DNA of 64,000 bases from CAYSFW01 sp964620675 (GTDB lineage: Bacteria > Pseudomonadota > Gammaproteobacteria > UWMA-0217). Under the pieces are notes generated by a model. It searched no databases. It was not told where the DNA came from and worked only from the letters and a program-made list of their open reading frames with translations. Position 1 is the first letter of the stretch. The number at the start of each line of letters is the position of its first letter. The stretch covers positions 25,030 to 89,029 of the forward strand of contig CAZUJU010000007.1 in assembly GCA_964620675.1 (NCBI GenBank), read 5' to 3'. This document shows, piece after piece, positions 26,697 through 35,223 of the stretch. The position numbers were made by a program, and so were the translations under genes.

Positions 26697-26915
26697 GTGG
26701 CACATAATCAAGAGGTCAACAGCATCGTACTCAGGCTCCAGATCCCGATCAGTTTCAAACGCATGCTCGATGAACAGCGGCGGATGATCGCCCGCTATCC
26801 GATGTACTATCGGCCGACGCCGCGCGCTGAGCACTTGTGTTTGGGCCACCCAAGCGCCGGGACGCTGCGACAAAATCCCTACCGGATCACCGCCAGCGTG
26901 GGGTGCTCGACTTGA
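26697..26915 (+). pseudogene. Remnant of a PilZ gene duplication (C-terminal tail)
   Basis: Reading from a GTG at 26697, about 31 residues around KRMLDEQRRM and YYRP line up with the tail of the PilZ protein ending at 26534 (KRMIDEQRRM, LYRP), with about 18 of 31 identical by eye. Upstream in this frame no PilZ motif is found, and the continuation after RPTPRA is unrelated. It is best read as a diverged, truncated tandem duplicate. A short expressed peptide is possible but there is no ribosome binding site. Confidence 0.55.
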
Positions 26916-26968
26916 GTCTGTAGAATGCGCCGCCATCGCTTGCCTACGCTCTAACATCGATTCGCACC

Positions 26969-28018
26969 ATGACCCATACCATAACCCTCCGACCCAACGG
27001 CCTACAGTTCACCGCCGAGCCCGGCGAGCCGCTGCTGGAGGCAGCCCTGCGTCAGGGCATACCGCTCGCCTATGGGTGTCGCAGCGGTAACTGCGGCGAC
27101 TGTGCCGGCCAACTCGCATCGGGCCAGATCGACTACGCGAGCGCCCGACCTGCCGGGTTGACCGAAGAGGAGCATCGACGCGGCAAGGTGCTGCTGTGCC
27201 AGGCCCACGCATTAACCGATCTCGAGCTTGAAGCACGCATCGTCGACGCCCCGGCGCACATCCCGATCAAGACCCTACCCGCGCGCGTGATCACGCGTAC
27301 CCGCTTGAGCCACGACGTCATGTTGCTCGAACTCAAACTCCCTGCCAGCGAGCGACTGCAATTTCTGCCGGGCCAGTATGTGGAAATTCTGCTGAAAGTC
27401 GGTAAGGCACGCGCGTTCTCGATCGCCAACGCGCCGCGCGCGGACGACGTATTGCAACTCCATATACGCGCCGTGGCGGGTGGGCTGTTCACCCAGCAGG
27501 TCTTTAACGATCTACCCGACAAGGCCCTGTTGCGGCTGCGCGGGCCGCTGGGCACCTTCTTCCTGCGTGAAGACACTGATCGACCGATCCTTCTGGTCGC
27601 CGGCGGGACTGGATTCGCCCCGATCAAAGCCATCGTCGAGCAGGCCGTAGCCAAGCGCCTCTCGCGCCCTATGCATCTTTTCTGGGGGGTGCGGGCGCGC
27701 CAAGATCTCTACCTCGGCGGTCTCGCCCAGGCCTGGGCGGATGCACATGACGAGATTCGTTACACGCCGGTGTTGTCGGATCCCGCCGCCGAGGGCAGCT
27801 GGAGCGGTGCGTCCGGCCTGGTGCATGAACGCGTGTGCGCGACCTACCCAGACCTCAGCGGATACGACATCTACCTCTGCGGACCACCGGCGATGATTCA
27901 GGCTGCGACAACTGCGTTTACAGCGCTCGGACTGCCGCGCGATCGGCTGTTTCACGACAGCTTCGAGTTCAGCAAGGACGCTACAGCGGCCATCGCAGGC
28001 CATGTGTCGACTGTTTGA
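26969..28018 (+). CDS. Plant-type ferredoxin/FNR oxidoreductase (AscD/CDP-6-deoxyglucoseen reductase-like)
   Basis: This is a 349-residue fusion. The N-terminal [2Fe-2S] domain has C37, C42, C45 and C77 (CRSGNCGDC). An FAD-binding barrel (ARAFSIANAP) and an NAD-binding domain (LVAGGTGFAPIKAI, CGPPAMI) follow. It would pass electrons from NAD(P)H via FAD to the iron-sulfur centre. Homologues are named CDP-6-deoxy-delta-3,4-glucoseen reductase, naphthalene dioxygenase reductase or phenol hydroxylase reductase. No sugar or oxygenase genes are nearby, so the electron acceptor is unknown. Confidence 0.85.
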   Translation: MTHTITLRPNGLQFTAEPGEPLLEAALRQGIPLAYGCRSGNCGDCAGQLASGQIDYASARPAGLTEEEHRRGKVLLCQAHALTDLELEARIVDAPAHIPIKTLPARVITRTRLSHDVMLLELKLPASERLQFLPGQYVEILLKVGKARAFSIANAPRADDVLQLHIRAVAGGLFTQQVFNDLPDKALLRLRGPLGTFFLREDTDRPILLVAGGTGFAPIKAIVEQAVAKRLSRPMHLFWGVRARQDLYLGGLAQAWADAHDEIRYTPVLSDPAAEGSWSGASGLVHERVCATYPDLSGYDIYLCGPPAMIQAATTAFTALGLPRDRLFHDSFEFSKDATAAIAGHVSTV

Positions 28019-28364
28019 CGCGAAACCGCCGCCATCGTTCATGTCCGCACCCGCACCTAGGAGCCTGTCGGACTTGAACCTAGAATTCTCGGTTGAACAG
28101 TGGGCGTAACAGATTTGTCACGGATTTCGCCACAAGTGGCAGTTTTGCCTCCAAGCGTGTCACGACCCGAGGACCACGCGACCGCAATGCATACCTCATG
28201 CGTCAGGGCGCGTCGGCACGCCGACGCGCCCTGACGCGCGAAATGCTGCCGTGCTTCAAAACGCTAAACGCGCCGAGTGAGGCACGGCGGCGACATCTCG
28301 GGCTCAGCTCGCGGTCGCCCGGCGTGCGAGCCACCGCGCGATCAACGCCTGAGGCTTTACGCGC
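28019..28364. other. 346-bp gap between convergent genes
   Basis: No convincing gene is seen. Its only clear structure is the perfect palindrome at 28200-28237. Confidence 0.6.
28200..28237. repeat. Perfect 38-bp palindromic hairpin
   Basis: Arms of 18 bp (28200-28217 and 28220-28237) pair without mismatch around a 2-nt spacer (AC). There is no T-tract, but its location between convergent genes would suit a bidirectional 3' end or a cruciform. Confidence 0.8.
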
Positions 28365-29516
28365 TCAAGCTGAGATGGGAGCGAATAGGTCGCGCACGAT
28401 CGTCAAGGCCATCGACTCCGGCAACTCGACGTCGTCGTAAGTGACGACCTGACCGGGTTCGAGCGCGCGCGCAAGTACGCCGCCCTTGAGCACGCCGATC
28501 GGCACATGGCGGGGATTGTCCTGAACCAACGCCACCTCGCCCCGCAACTCGAAACCTCCAATCGCCTGCTCGATGCGATGCCCCTTTGGCAACGCGGTCT
28601 TGGCGATCGCCAGCACACCCAATCGTGGCTTGCGCGAATTGTTCAGCAACACGCCGCCGCCGTTCAACACCCGAGTCACGGTCTTGGCGATCTCGATCGC
28701 GCAGAGATGGTAGTTGCGGGTCAGCACATAGAACGGACCGTCGCCCATCTTGATGTTGCGTAGCGGAATGCGCTCGGCTTCGTCATGCAAGGCGGCGATG
28801 AAGACCCCGGGCGGTTGAGTGCGCGAAATCGTGTAGTCGGCAATCGGCTGGCCGAACGCTTGCGCTTTGGCCGCCAGCACCTTCGCGGCGTCATCGCTTT
28901 CGTCCTTTTGCATCCCTACCATCCCTTGCTGGAGAATGGTCGCACCCATACCGTTGCCGATGAACGCCTGCTCGATCTGGAGCTTGGTGCCATCGGTGAA
29001 AGACGTCGTCTGCGACAGACTGAAACCCTGGCGGTCGGCCCAGTACTGCATGTCCTCGCGTGTGGGATTGTGATTCATATAGCCTTTCATATTGCCGTAG
29101 ACGAGCGGCTTGAATCCCATCTGAACCACGTCCTCATGCAGCGCCGCCAGACACCCGGGTTGATCCCCCTCGGCTTCGGTCACGAAACCCTTGTCGACGA
29201 AGTACGATCCGGTCGTAATATGAAATTCCGAATTCATCGTCACCACCGGGCGCCCGGCGCGCAGGGCGCGATCCACCACGACGGTGGCGTGGATCGGGTC
29301 GCCGCTGCACTCGACGATCAGTTCGGATTTTTCGATCAATTCGTCGAGCGAGTTGGTGAGCGCTTCAGCGAACGGAAATCCCGTGATATCCGAAGGCTTG
29401 CGCCGGGTCAAAATCGCGTTGAGACGATACTGCGGATAGTGCAGGGCAATCAGCCGGGCGAAACCATTGGCGATAAATCCTGTTCCCGCGAGCCCGATAT
29501 TGCGTATGGCGTGCAT
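28365..29516 (-). CDS. NAD(P)-binding dehydrogenase with C-terminal SAF domain
   Basis: The 383-residue protein begins with a Rossmann motif (GLAGTGFIANG) and a homoserine-dehydrogenase-like body (VECSGDPIHATVV, NMKGYMNHNPT, SFTDGTKLQIEQAF). It ends in an SAF-like module (GGVLARALEPGQVVTYDDVELPE). SAF domains occur in sialic acid synthases, altronate dehydratases and flagellar FlgA proteins. Related proteins are found in nucleotide-sugar or surface-polysaccharide loci, but no such genes surround this one. The substrate is unknown; I rate the domain calls as good and the pathway as open. Confidence 0.7.
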   Translation of the reverse strand: MHAIRNIGLAGTGFIANGFARLIALHYPQYRLNAILTRRKPSDITGFPFAEALTNSLDELIEKSELIVECSGDPIHATVVVDRALRAGRPVVTMNSEFHITTGSYFVDKGFVTEAEGDQPGCLAALHEDVVQMGFKPLVYGNMKGYMNHNPTREDMQYWADRQGFSLSQTTSFTDGTKLQIEQAFIGNGMGATILQQGMVGMQKDESDDAAKVLAAKAQAFGQPIADYTISRTQPPGVFIAALHDEAERIPLRNIKMGDGPFYVLTRNYHLCAIEIAKTVTRVLNGGGVLLNNSRKPRLGVLAIAKTALPKGHRIEQAIGGFELRGEVALVQDNPRHVPIGVLKGGVLARALEPGQVVTYDDVELPESMALTIVRDLFAPISA

Positions 29517-29864
29517 TATACTTCCCGGTTGACGGCCACCGCTTGGGCGCTACAAGCGATGACCCTGACTGATAAAGGTGACAAGGACTGATAAAACGGT
29601 TGGCGCTTGAGCGTTAATCTACCGCAATTCGCGGATACCCGAAGCACCCATCGATCGAATCTGCCGAATCGCTCACAACCCGTGCCGCAAGCCGGGCACC
29701 CGCCGAGTAGCCAACGCTGGGCCAACCCAGGCCTACTCCGCTGCTTCCCGCGGTTCGAGTACTGAATCCGATTGAAAAATCGGCGCCCGTACCCAATGTC
29801 ACCCGATCACGCCCATGCGTTGGCGCAATCGAATCGAACCAGCAACGACCCCCGCGCGTACCCC
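29517..29864. other. 348-bp divergent intergenic region
   Basis: It lies between the SAF dehydrogenase and the metallo-hydrolase starts. It contains a small perfect hairpin (CCGATT-GAAA-AATCGG, about 29768-29783) and an imperfect longer one around 29703-29740. I see no gene here. Confidence 0.5.
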
Positions 29865-30500
29865 ATGCACACACTGACCATTCCCGTCACCGCATTCCAG
29901 CAGAATTGCACCGTTCTGATCTGCGACAAAACCCACCGCGCCGCAGTCGTCGATCCGGGCGGCGAGGTGGAACGAATTCTCGACGCAGTGGCGCGTGCCG
30001 GCGGCGTACTCGAAAAAGTGCTACTGACGCACGGCCACATCGACCACGCCGGTGGCGTCGCCGACCTCGTCAAGCGCCTCGGACTCACCGTCGAAGGCCC
30101 GCATTCGGCCGACCAATTCTGGATCGATGCCCTGGCGCAGCAGAGCCGACTGTTCGGTCTACCGATAGCCGAACCCTTCACCCCCGACCGCTGGTTGCGT
30201 GACGGTGACACCGTCGAGGTGGGTGACGAGCAACTCGCCGTGCTGCACTGCCCAGGCCACACCCCGGGGCACGTCGTGTTCCACCACGCACCGTCGCGGC
30301 TCGCGCTGGTGGGCGACGTGCTGTTCAAAGGGTCGATTGGTCGCACCGATTTCCCACAAGGCAATCACGCCGAACTGCTGCGCTCGATCACCGATCGGCT
30401 GTGGCCGCTCGGCGATGAGACGCGGTTCATTCCGGGCCATGGCCCCGAATCGACGTTCGGACACGAGCGGCGGACAAATCCCTACACCCGAGCCCGGTAA
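29865..30500 (+). CDS. YcbL-like metallo-beta-lactamase-fold hydrolase (glyoxalase II type)
   Basis: The product is 211 residues. The zinc-binding signature THGHIDHAGG (55-64) is joined by later ligands in CPGHTPGH, GDVLFKGSIGRTDF and FIPGHGP. The compact size and GSIGRTDFPQG are typical of the YcbL/GloB-type thioesterases that hydrolyse S-lactoylglutathione or related thioesters in the cytoplasm. The ATG at 29865 is preferred over upstream in-frame ATGs because the conserved TLTIPVTAFQQNC begins just after it. Confidence 0.88.
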   Translation: MHTLTIPVTAFQQNCTVLICDKTHRAAVVDPGGEVERILDAVARAGGVLEKVLLTHGHIDHAGGVADLVKRLGLTVEGPHSADQFWIDALAQQSRLFGLPIAEPFTPDRWLRDGDTVEVGDEQLAVLHCPGHTPGHVVFHHAPSRLALVGDVLFKGSIGRTDFPQGNHAELLRSITDRLWPLGDETRFIPGHGPESTFGHERRTNPYTRAR

Positions 30501-30511
30501 GTCGGGCGCAC

Positions 30512-31882
30512 TCATGGCGTGCGCAAGGCCTCGCTCGCGATCGTCTCGCTCCACAACGGCTCGCCACGCTGGTTCCACGCCGAGATGCGCAATTCACGCC
30601 GTGCCGCCGGGCCGGTAAATTCCAGGGTACAGAAGTTGCGTTCCAGGACCAGCGTGCCCGGCAACTCGTTGATCGGGTGCGGTCGCGGATGGATGCGCGA
30701 GGTCAATGGCGAACAGACCAGTTCATAAAGCGGGTAGACACCCGGGCGCTCGTGCGCCGACAAATAGGTGTAGTGAACGTCGCCCGAGACCATCACCACG
30801 CCATCGATACGCGCCTCGCGCAGCCAACGCAGAAAGGCCTCGCGTTCGTGCGGAAAATTGTGCCATCCCTCGCCGCCGCGCCGTTGCGCGGAGATCGGCT
30901 CCGCGAGCAGACGACTGCCGCCGACGATCAGCTTGAAGGTCGCCCGCGATTCAGCAAGCGCGCGTTGCAACCAGGCCAGCTGAGCATCGCCGAACATCGC
31001 TTTGCCGGGTACGTCCGGCGCGTTGTCATCGTCACGGTGAAAGCGATTGTCGAGCAAAAACAACTCGACGTCCTCGATCGCCGCGTGCGCGAAGGTTCCC
31101 GGCACACCGGGTAGACCGTAAGTCGCCTGCGGCCAATAGCGACGAAACAACGCCAGACTCGAGTCCCGGTGCTCGAAACCGCGGTTCGAATTGTTCGGAC
31201 CATAGTCGTGGTCGTCCCAGATCGCGTAGTGGTGGCCGGTCTGCAGCAGTTGCTGCAGCGGTTCGAACGTGCGCGTGATCGCCCAACGGGCGTTCATTTG
31301 CTCGGGAGGATTCTCGGCAAAGTCCGAATCGCGGTAGTAGATGGAGTCCCCCAGCCACAGCATCGCGTCAGGACGCTGCGCCGCGATGCGGTCGAAAATT
31401 CCGTACCCGGAACTGAAACGACTGGCCTCCGGTCCGCTCACATCGAGCGCGATATGCGCACACGAGCCGGTCGCCAAACGCACCGCCTTCGGCGCCTCGC
31501 GCCGTTGCGGCTGAGTCACAAATTGATAGCGCGGGTTGCCCGCTACCGCGGTACCATTTAGCAGCAAGCGATACGCATAGCGTTCGTTCGGCTCAAGCCC
31601 GGCGAGCACGAGCTGCGCCACGTGGCCCGTCGTCGGGTCGGCGGTGACCGCCCCGCTGCGCCTGCGTTCATCGGGTCGCGCCTGCGGCCAGTATTCGATC
31701 GCCGCCGCAACCGATCGGTCAGTCATCAGCCAGATGCGCGCCTCGTGCGGGCTGCTCGGCCCAGCCATCGGCCCCCCGACCACTCGCGCCGCGGCGCAAC
31801 CACCGAGCACGAACGCGGCTACCGCGATCAACCCCAGCCGCAGCGAGTATCCTGCCTGAACCTGATACACTTCTAACCTCAT
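30512..31882 (-). CDS. phoD: PhoD-like alkaline phosphatase lipoprotein
   Basis: The product is 456 residues from the ATG at 31882. The N-terminus is a lipoprotein signal with lipobox LGGC (Cys 29), so it should be membrane-anchored. PhoD-family metal motifs are present: GSC in LATGSCAH, WLGDSIYYRD, WDDHDYG and SGDVHYTYL. PhoD enzymes are iron/calcium phosphomono/diesterases usually exported by Tat; here a Sec-type lipoprotein signal is seen and no twin arginine. A Pho box is not evident upstream, although a Pst operon lies 24 kb away. Confidence 0.82.
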   Translation of the reverse strand: MRLEVYQVQAGYSLRLGLIAVAAFVLGGCAAARVVGGPMAGPSSPHEARIWLMTDRSVAAAIEYWPQARPDERRRSGAVTADPTTGHVAQLVLAGLEPNERYAYRLLLNGTAVAGNPRYQFVTQPQRREAPKAVRLATGSCAHIALDVSGPEASRFSSGYGIFDRIAAQRPDAMLWLGDSIYYRDSDFAENPPEQMNARWAITRTFEPLQQLLQTGHHYAIWDDHDYGPNNSNRGFEHRDSSLALFRRYWPQATYGLPGVPGTFAHAAIEDVELFLLDNRFHRDDDNAPDVPGKAMFGDAQLAWLQRALAESRATFKLIVGGSRLLAEPISAQRRGGEGWHNFPHEREAFLRWLREARIDGVVMVSGDVHYTYLSAHERPGVYPLYELVCSPLTSRIHPRPHPINELPGTLVLERNFCTLEFTGPAARRELRISAWNQRGEPLWSETIASEALRTP

Positions 31883-31946
31883 ATCCAATCGGACTCTGCG
31901 TCATTTACCAAAAGGGATAGTCACGGCGGCGAAATCTGCGAGTTCC

Positions 31947-31960
31947 TTGACCTAGCTCAA
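31947..31960. promoter_or_regulatory. Candidate FNR/ANR/DNR box
   Basis: TTGACCTAGCTCAA fits the TTGAT-N4-ATCAA dyad with one change in each half. It lies in the divergent gap, centred about 127 bp before the haemerythrin-like ATG and 70 bp before phoD. An AT-rich stretch (32003-32050) follows towards the haemerythrin-like gene. Confidence 0.5.
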
Positions 31961-32079
31961 TTGACAGAGATTACCCATCGCGCCGATCCTATGCCGCAAA
32001 TAAGTTTACTTTTCAATGTTTTATTAGTTTTTAAATACATATCGACGAATTGATATACGAGGACGAGGACACTAAGGCT

Positions 32080-32523
32080 ATGATTCCCTTTGAACAATTA
32101 AGCGCACAGAACCACGAAATCGCCGAACTCACCAAGGTGTTGTCGCACCTGATTCGCGACCGCGAGTTGTGTGATACGGATATCGCCAGCAAGCTGTTCA
32201 ACCAGTACGTGAGCGATGTGCGCGAACACTTCGAGCGCAACAGCAAAATGATCTACGGTGGCCTGCTTACCCATAGCGAGCCCAAGGTCACCAACACCGC
32301 CAAGCGTTTTCTTGAGGGCGAAAAGGAAATCAAGAAACTGTTCAAGGACTTCGTCCAGCGCTGGTGCCGACATGGCCTGCTGATCAAAGACCACGCGCGC
32401 TTCGTCGCCGAGGCTGACGACATTTTTCGACTGGTCGCCAAGCGGATCCAGGCCGAGTTCGAGGAGCTCTACCCGATTGCCCGACGGGTTGAAGCCAGCA
32501 CGGTCCAGCGCGCATCGGCTTGA
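32080..32523 (+). CDS. Haemerythrin-like helical protein
   Basis: The 147-residue protein is predicted all-helical. Histidines are spaced as in an HHE-type four-helix bundle: H12, H23, H50 in VREHFERN, H98 and H105, ending with EFEELYPIA. That ending resembles the E-E-L-(Y/F)-P-(I/L) end of haemerythrin domains but the first histidine of that motif is an alanine. It might bind a di-iron site and sense oxygen or NO. With altered ligands, metal binding is uncertain. The ATG at 32080 is preferred to a TTG at 32050. A strong terminator lies 88 bp after the stop. Confidence 0.5.
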   Translation: MIPFEQLSAQNHEIAELTKVLSHLIRDRELCDTDIASKLFNQYVSDVREHFERNSKMIYGGLLTHSEPKVTNTAKRFLEGEKEIKKLFKDFVQRWCRHGLLIKDHARFVAEADDIFRLVAKRIQAEFEELYPIARRVEASTVQRASA

Positions 32524-32610
32524 ACCCAAGGGCGCGTCGCCTCGCGGCGATGCGCGGTTTGGCGATGCGGCCTCGGGCCGCGTCCACTGCCTTAACCCGA
32601 CCGCCAAACC

Positions 32611-32641
32611 GCCTGCGTTCTTCCTGAACGCAGGCTTTTTT
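32611..32641 (+). terminator. Rho-independent terminator
   Basis: A perfect 10-bp stem (GCCTGCGTTC, 32611-32620, with 32626-32635) has a 5-nt loop (TTCCT) and is followed by six T. It ends the haemerythrin-like transcript. Confidence 0.92.
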
Positions 32642-32816
32642 GAACCACGCTTTCAGCGCGCGGCAAGCGTCTGAGATCTTTTTGCGCTCGGTCGCCCGCG
32701 ACGCCGCGAAACCGGATGTGTCAGCGTATCGCGGCGATCACTGTTCAATCGGCGGTAGCCGCGCGCAGAAACGCGAGCGCGAGACCAGCGCCGTCGGTTC
32801 AGCGCCGTAAAGCGCG

Positions 32817-33668
32817 CTACCGCGCCAACACCCAGTTCAGTGCACGCTCAAGCTCCGCGTCATTCAACGGAACGGCCAGATGTCCCTCCCCACTGCGCAG
32901 GTAAGCCGTCACCGTTGCCTGAGCATCGTCGCGACCACGGTATTTCTCGGCGGATTTCGTAAAAGCCGGGCCGGTCTTGTCCTTATCCGTTCCGTGGCAG
33001 TTCAGACACAAGCCCTTTTTGAGCAGCGCCGCGACCTCTGCGGGCGGCTTCGCGGCCGTCACTTTTGGGGCCGTAAGATCGGTGCCGACTCCGCTGGCGC
33101 CCGCCGCATATTGCCCCCACACCGCCTCCGGGGTGGATTCAACAGCAGCAACTTCCGCTTCCCCTGGGGCATGGTGGGCAATGCCTTGGTGGCAATCGAT
33201 ACAGGTCGTGCCGCCTTGCGCCAGCAGCGCATGGGCTTCGCGCGCCTCGGGGCGCTGCGCCTCGGCTCGCATGTGGTCGGTGTCGTGGCAATATCGGCAT
33301 TCGGCGGAATCGTTCGCTTGCAGCCTGGCCCAGACCTTTTTCGCCATCTCCTCGCGGCGTTCGGCGTACTGCGCCTCGGTCGCGAGAACGCCGCGCATCT
33401 CCTGCACGATGTCTTTGGTGCCAACAATGATTTTGGTGATCAGCTTTTGCGGATAGTGATGCGGAATATGGCAATCCGCGCAATGCACCTGAATTCCGGT
33501 GCGATTGGCGTAATGGAGGGTACCGCGATACTCCGTGTGCGGAATCGTCATGCTGTGACAACTCGAACAAAATTCGTTGGTTCCAGTTGCATTCACCGCC
33601 ATCTGCGTCCCGATGACGAGACCCGCGCCAACGACAGCGCCTAGCGCAATCAGGCCTAAAAATGCCAT
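32817..33668 (-). CDS. NapC/NirT-type cytochrome with fused fifth haem domain
   Basis: The 283-residue protein has an N-terminal membrane anchor (FLGLIALGAVVGAGLVIG) and four CxxCH motifs in a NapC/NirT arrangement (C34, C63, C124, C156). A linker and a C-terminal class-I-like cytochrome domain with CLNCH at 221-225 follow. NapC/NirT proteins pass electrons from quinol to periplasmic reductases. The five-haem layout recalls TorC, although no torA-like gene is nearby. No methionine follows the fifth haem, so its distal ligand is unusual. The ATG at 33668 has GAGGAGG 6 nt upstream. Confidence 0.85.
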   Translation of the reverse strand: MAFLGLIALGAVVGAGLVIGTQMAVNATGTNEFCSSCHSMTIPHTEYRGTLHYANRTGIQVHCADCHIPHHYPQKLITKIIVGTKDIVQEMRGVLATEAQYAERREEMAKKVWARLQANDSAECRYCHDTDHMRAEAQRPEAREAHALLAQGGTTCIDCHQGIAHHAPGEAEVAAVESTPEAVWGQYAAGASGVGTDLTAPKVTAAKPPAEVAALLKKGLCLNCHGTDKDKTGPAFTKSAEKYRGRDDAQATVTAYLRSGEGHLAVPLNDAELERALNWVLAR

Positions 33669-33980
33669 TGCATACCTCCTCGGCTGACGGCGGCGCATTC
33701 TAAATCGCCGTCGTGTAGGGTTATTGATGTTGGTTTTTTACCGACTGGAAACTTAGCCCGGCGATCGATTTTTTCGCGATAACCCAGATCAAATCGATCA
33801 CAACGCCGCAACAAATCGCGTCGCGAGCGGTCAATCAACCGAACGCTCCGATGCCCAACCCGGCGGGATGCGTCGTGCGGCACCGAAACAGGTTGCTCAA
33901 CGGCTGCAACTGACTCAAAAATATGGCGTCGCGGCCGTTGCGCGCCCGACCCACCCGACCACGACTCAGGAGAACACCTC
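33669..33980. other. 312-bp divergent gap
   Basis: A weak FNR-like half dyad (33779-33792, minus strand TTGAT...) lies about 115 bp upstream of the cytochrome gene. I see no gene in this stretch. Confidence 0.4.
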
Positions 33981-34847
33981 ATGCGCCTCGGCAACTCTCG
34001 GCGGAGCGAAAACCTCGAGGATCGGCGCGGCGCCAGCGGCGGTTCGCGCACGGCACGCCGCGGCGGGCTCGGACTCGGCGCGGTCGCGCTCGCGGTGATC
34101 GCCAGTTACTTCCTCGGTCTCGATCCCACGCAGGTCTTACGCGCCTTATCGGGCACGATGACGAGCACCGAACAGGAGGTCCCGTCCACGCGCTCCCCGG
34201 CCGAAGACGCCAAAGCCGTTTTCGTCTCCAAGATCCTCGCCGAGACTGAGGACACCTGGAGTGGGGTTTTTAGCGCCGCCGGCGAACGCTATCGGGAACC
34301 CAAACTGGTGCTGTTCACCGGCGCCACTGACACCGCCTGCGGCATGGGGCAACGCGCGATGGGTCCGTTTTATTGCCCCGCCGATCAGACCGTGTATATC
34401 GACCTCGCGTTTTACGACGAATTGACGAAGCGCTTCAACGCCCCCGGCGAGTTCGCCCAAGCCTATGTCATCGCCCACGAAATAGGGCACCACATCCAAC
34501 ACCAGCTCGGGATCACGACCAAGGTACAAAAACTCCAGGCCCGCAGTGACGAAGTCACCGCCAATGCACTGTCGGTTCGACTCGAATTACAAGCCGATTG
34601 CCTCGCGGGGATGTGGGCCAAACGAACCGATGCCGCGAAGCAGATCCTCGAACCCGGTGAGATCGAGCAGGCCCTCAATGCCGCCGCCGCTATAGGCGAT
34701 GACCGCATGCAGAAACGCGCCCAAGGCTACGCGGTACCGGATTCCTTCACCCACGGCTCGTCGCAGCAGCGGATGCGGTGGTTCAAACGTGGCATCGACA
34801 ACGGCGATTTTCAGCAATGCGATACCTTCGCCGCGGAACAGATCTAA
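33981..34847 (+). CDS. ypfJ: YpfJ-type neutral zinc metallopeptidase
   Basis: The 288-residue product has one N-terminal membrane segment (GLGAVALAVIASYFLGL) and the PF04228 core: CGMGQRAMGPFYCPAD with paired cysteines, VYIDLAFYDEL, the HEIGHH zinc site at about residue 172, and ELQADCLAGMW supplying the third ligand region. E. coli YpfJ is a membrane protein with an exposed peptidase-like domain of unknown substrate. The start is preceded by CAGGAGAACACCTC, a good ribosome binding site. Confidence 0.9.
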   Translation: MRLGNSRRSENLEDRRGASGGSRTARRGGLGLGAVALAVIASYFLGLDPTQVLRALSGTMTSTEQEVPSTRSPAEDAKAVFVSKILAETEDTWSGVFSAAGERYREPKLVLFTGATDTACGMGQRAMGPFYCPADQTVYIDLAFYDELTKRFNAPGEFAQAYVIAHEIGHHIQHQLGITTKVQKLQARSDEVTANALSVRLELQADCLAGMWAKRTDAAKQILEPGEIEQALNAAAAIGDDRMQKRAQGYAVPDSFTHGSSQQRMRWFKRGIDNGDFQQCDTFAAEQI

Positions 34848-35223
34848 CCGATACCCAGGATGCGATCGGGTGAACACGCGGAAACTGCCTCATCAGCAAC
34901 GAATGCGTTTCGGCTGGGTTACGCGGCGAGTCGCGTACGAGCGCGAACTTCGCAAACTCAAGGTTTGAGATCCACACCCGAATGCGCGCCACGCGCGAGC
35001 CGGCCACACCCATTCTGTGATCGGCCGCGACGACAGCGATGAATAATCGTCACTAGACTCCACTTGTTCCGAGCGACCACCGAACCAGCGGCGTCGCGGT
35101 CCCGACTTGAAGCCCCCCCACTGCTTCGACCGAGCCCGACAATCGGCTCCATGTCGCCCGACCCATCGGTTGGCGGCCAAACTCCAGACATCCGTTACAT
35201 CGGCAAGGATGCCAGGGGAATCA
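34848..35223. other. 376-bp intergenic region
   Basis: No gene, repeat or strong promoter is recognised here. Confidence 0.5.

Noticed and set aside
31889..31975. Pho box before phoD
   Set aside because: A TGTCA and a GGTCA occur but at 14-bp, not 11-bp, spacing.
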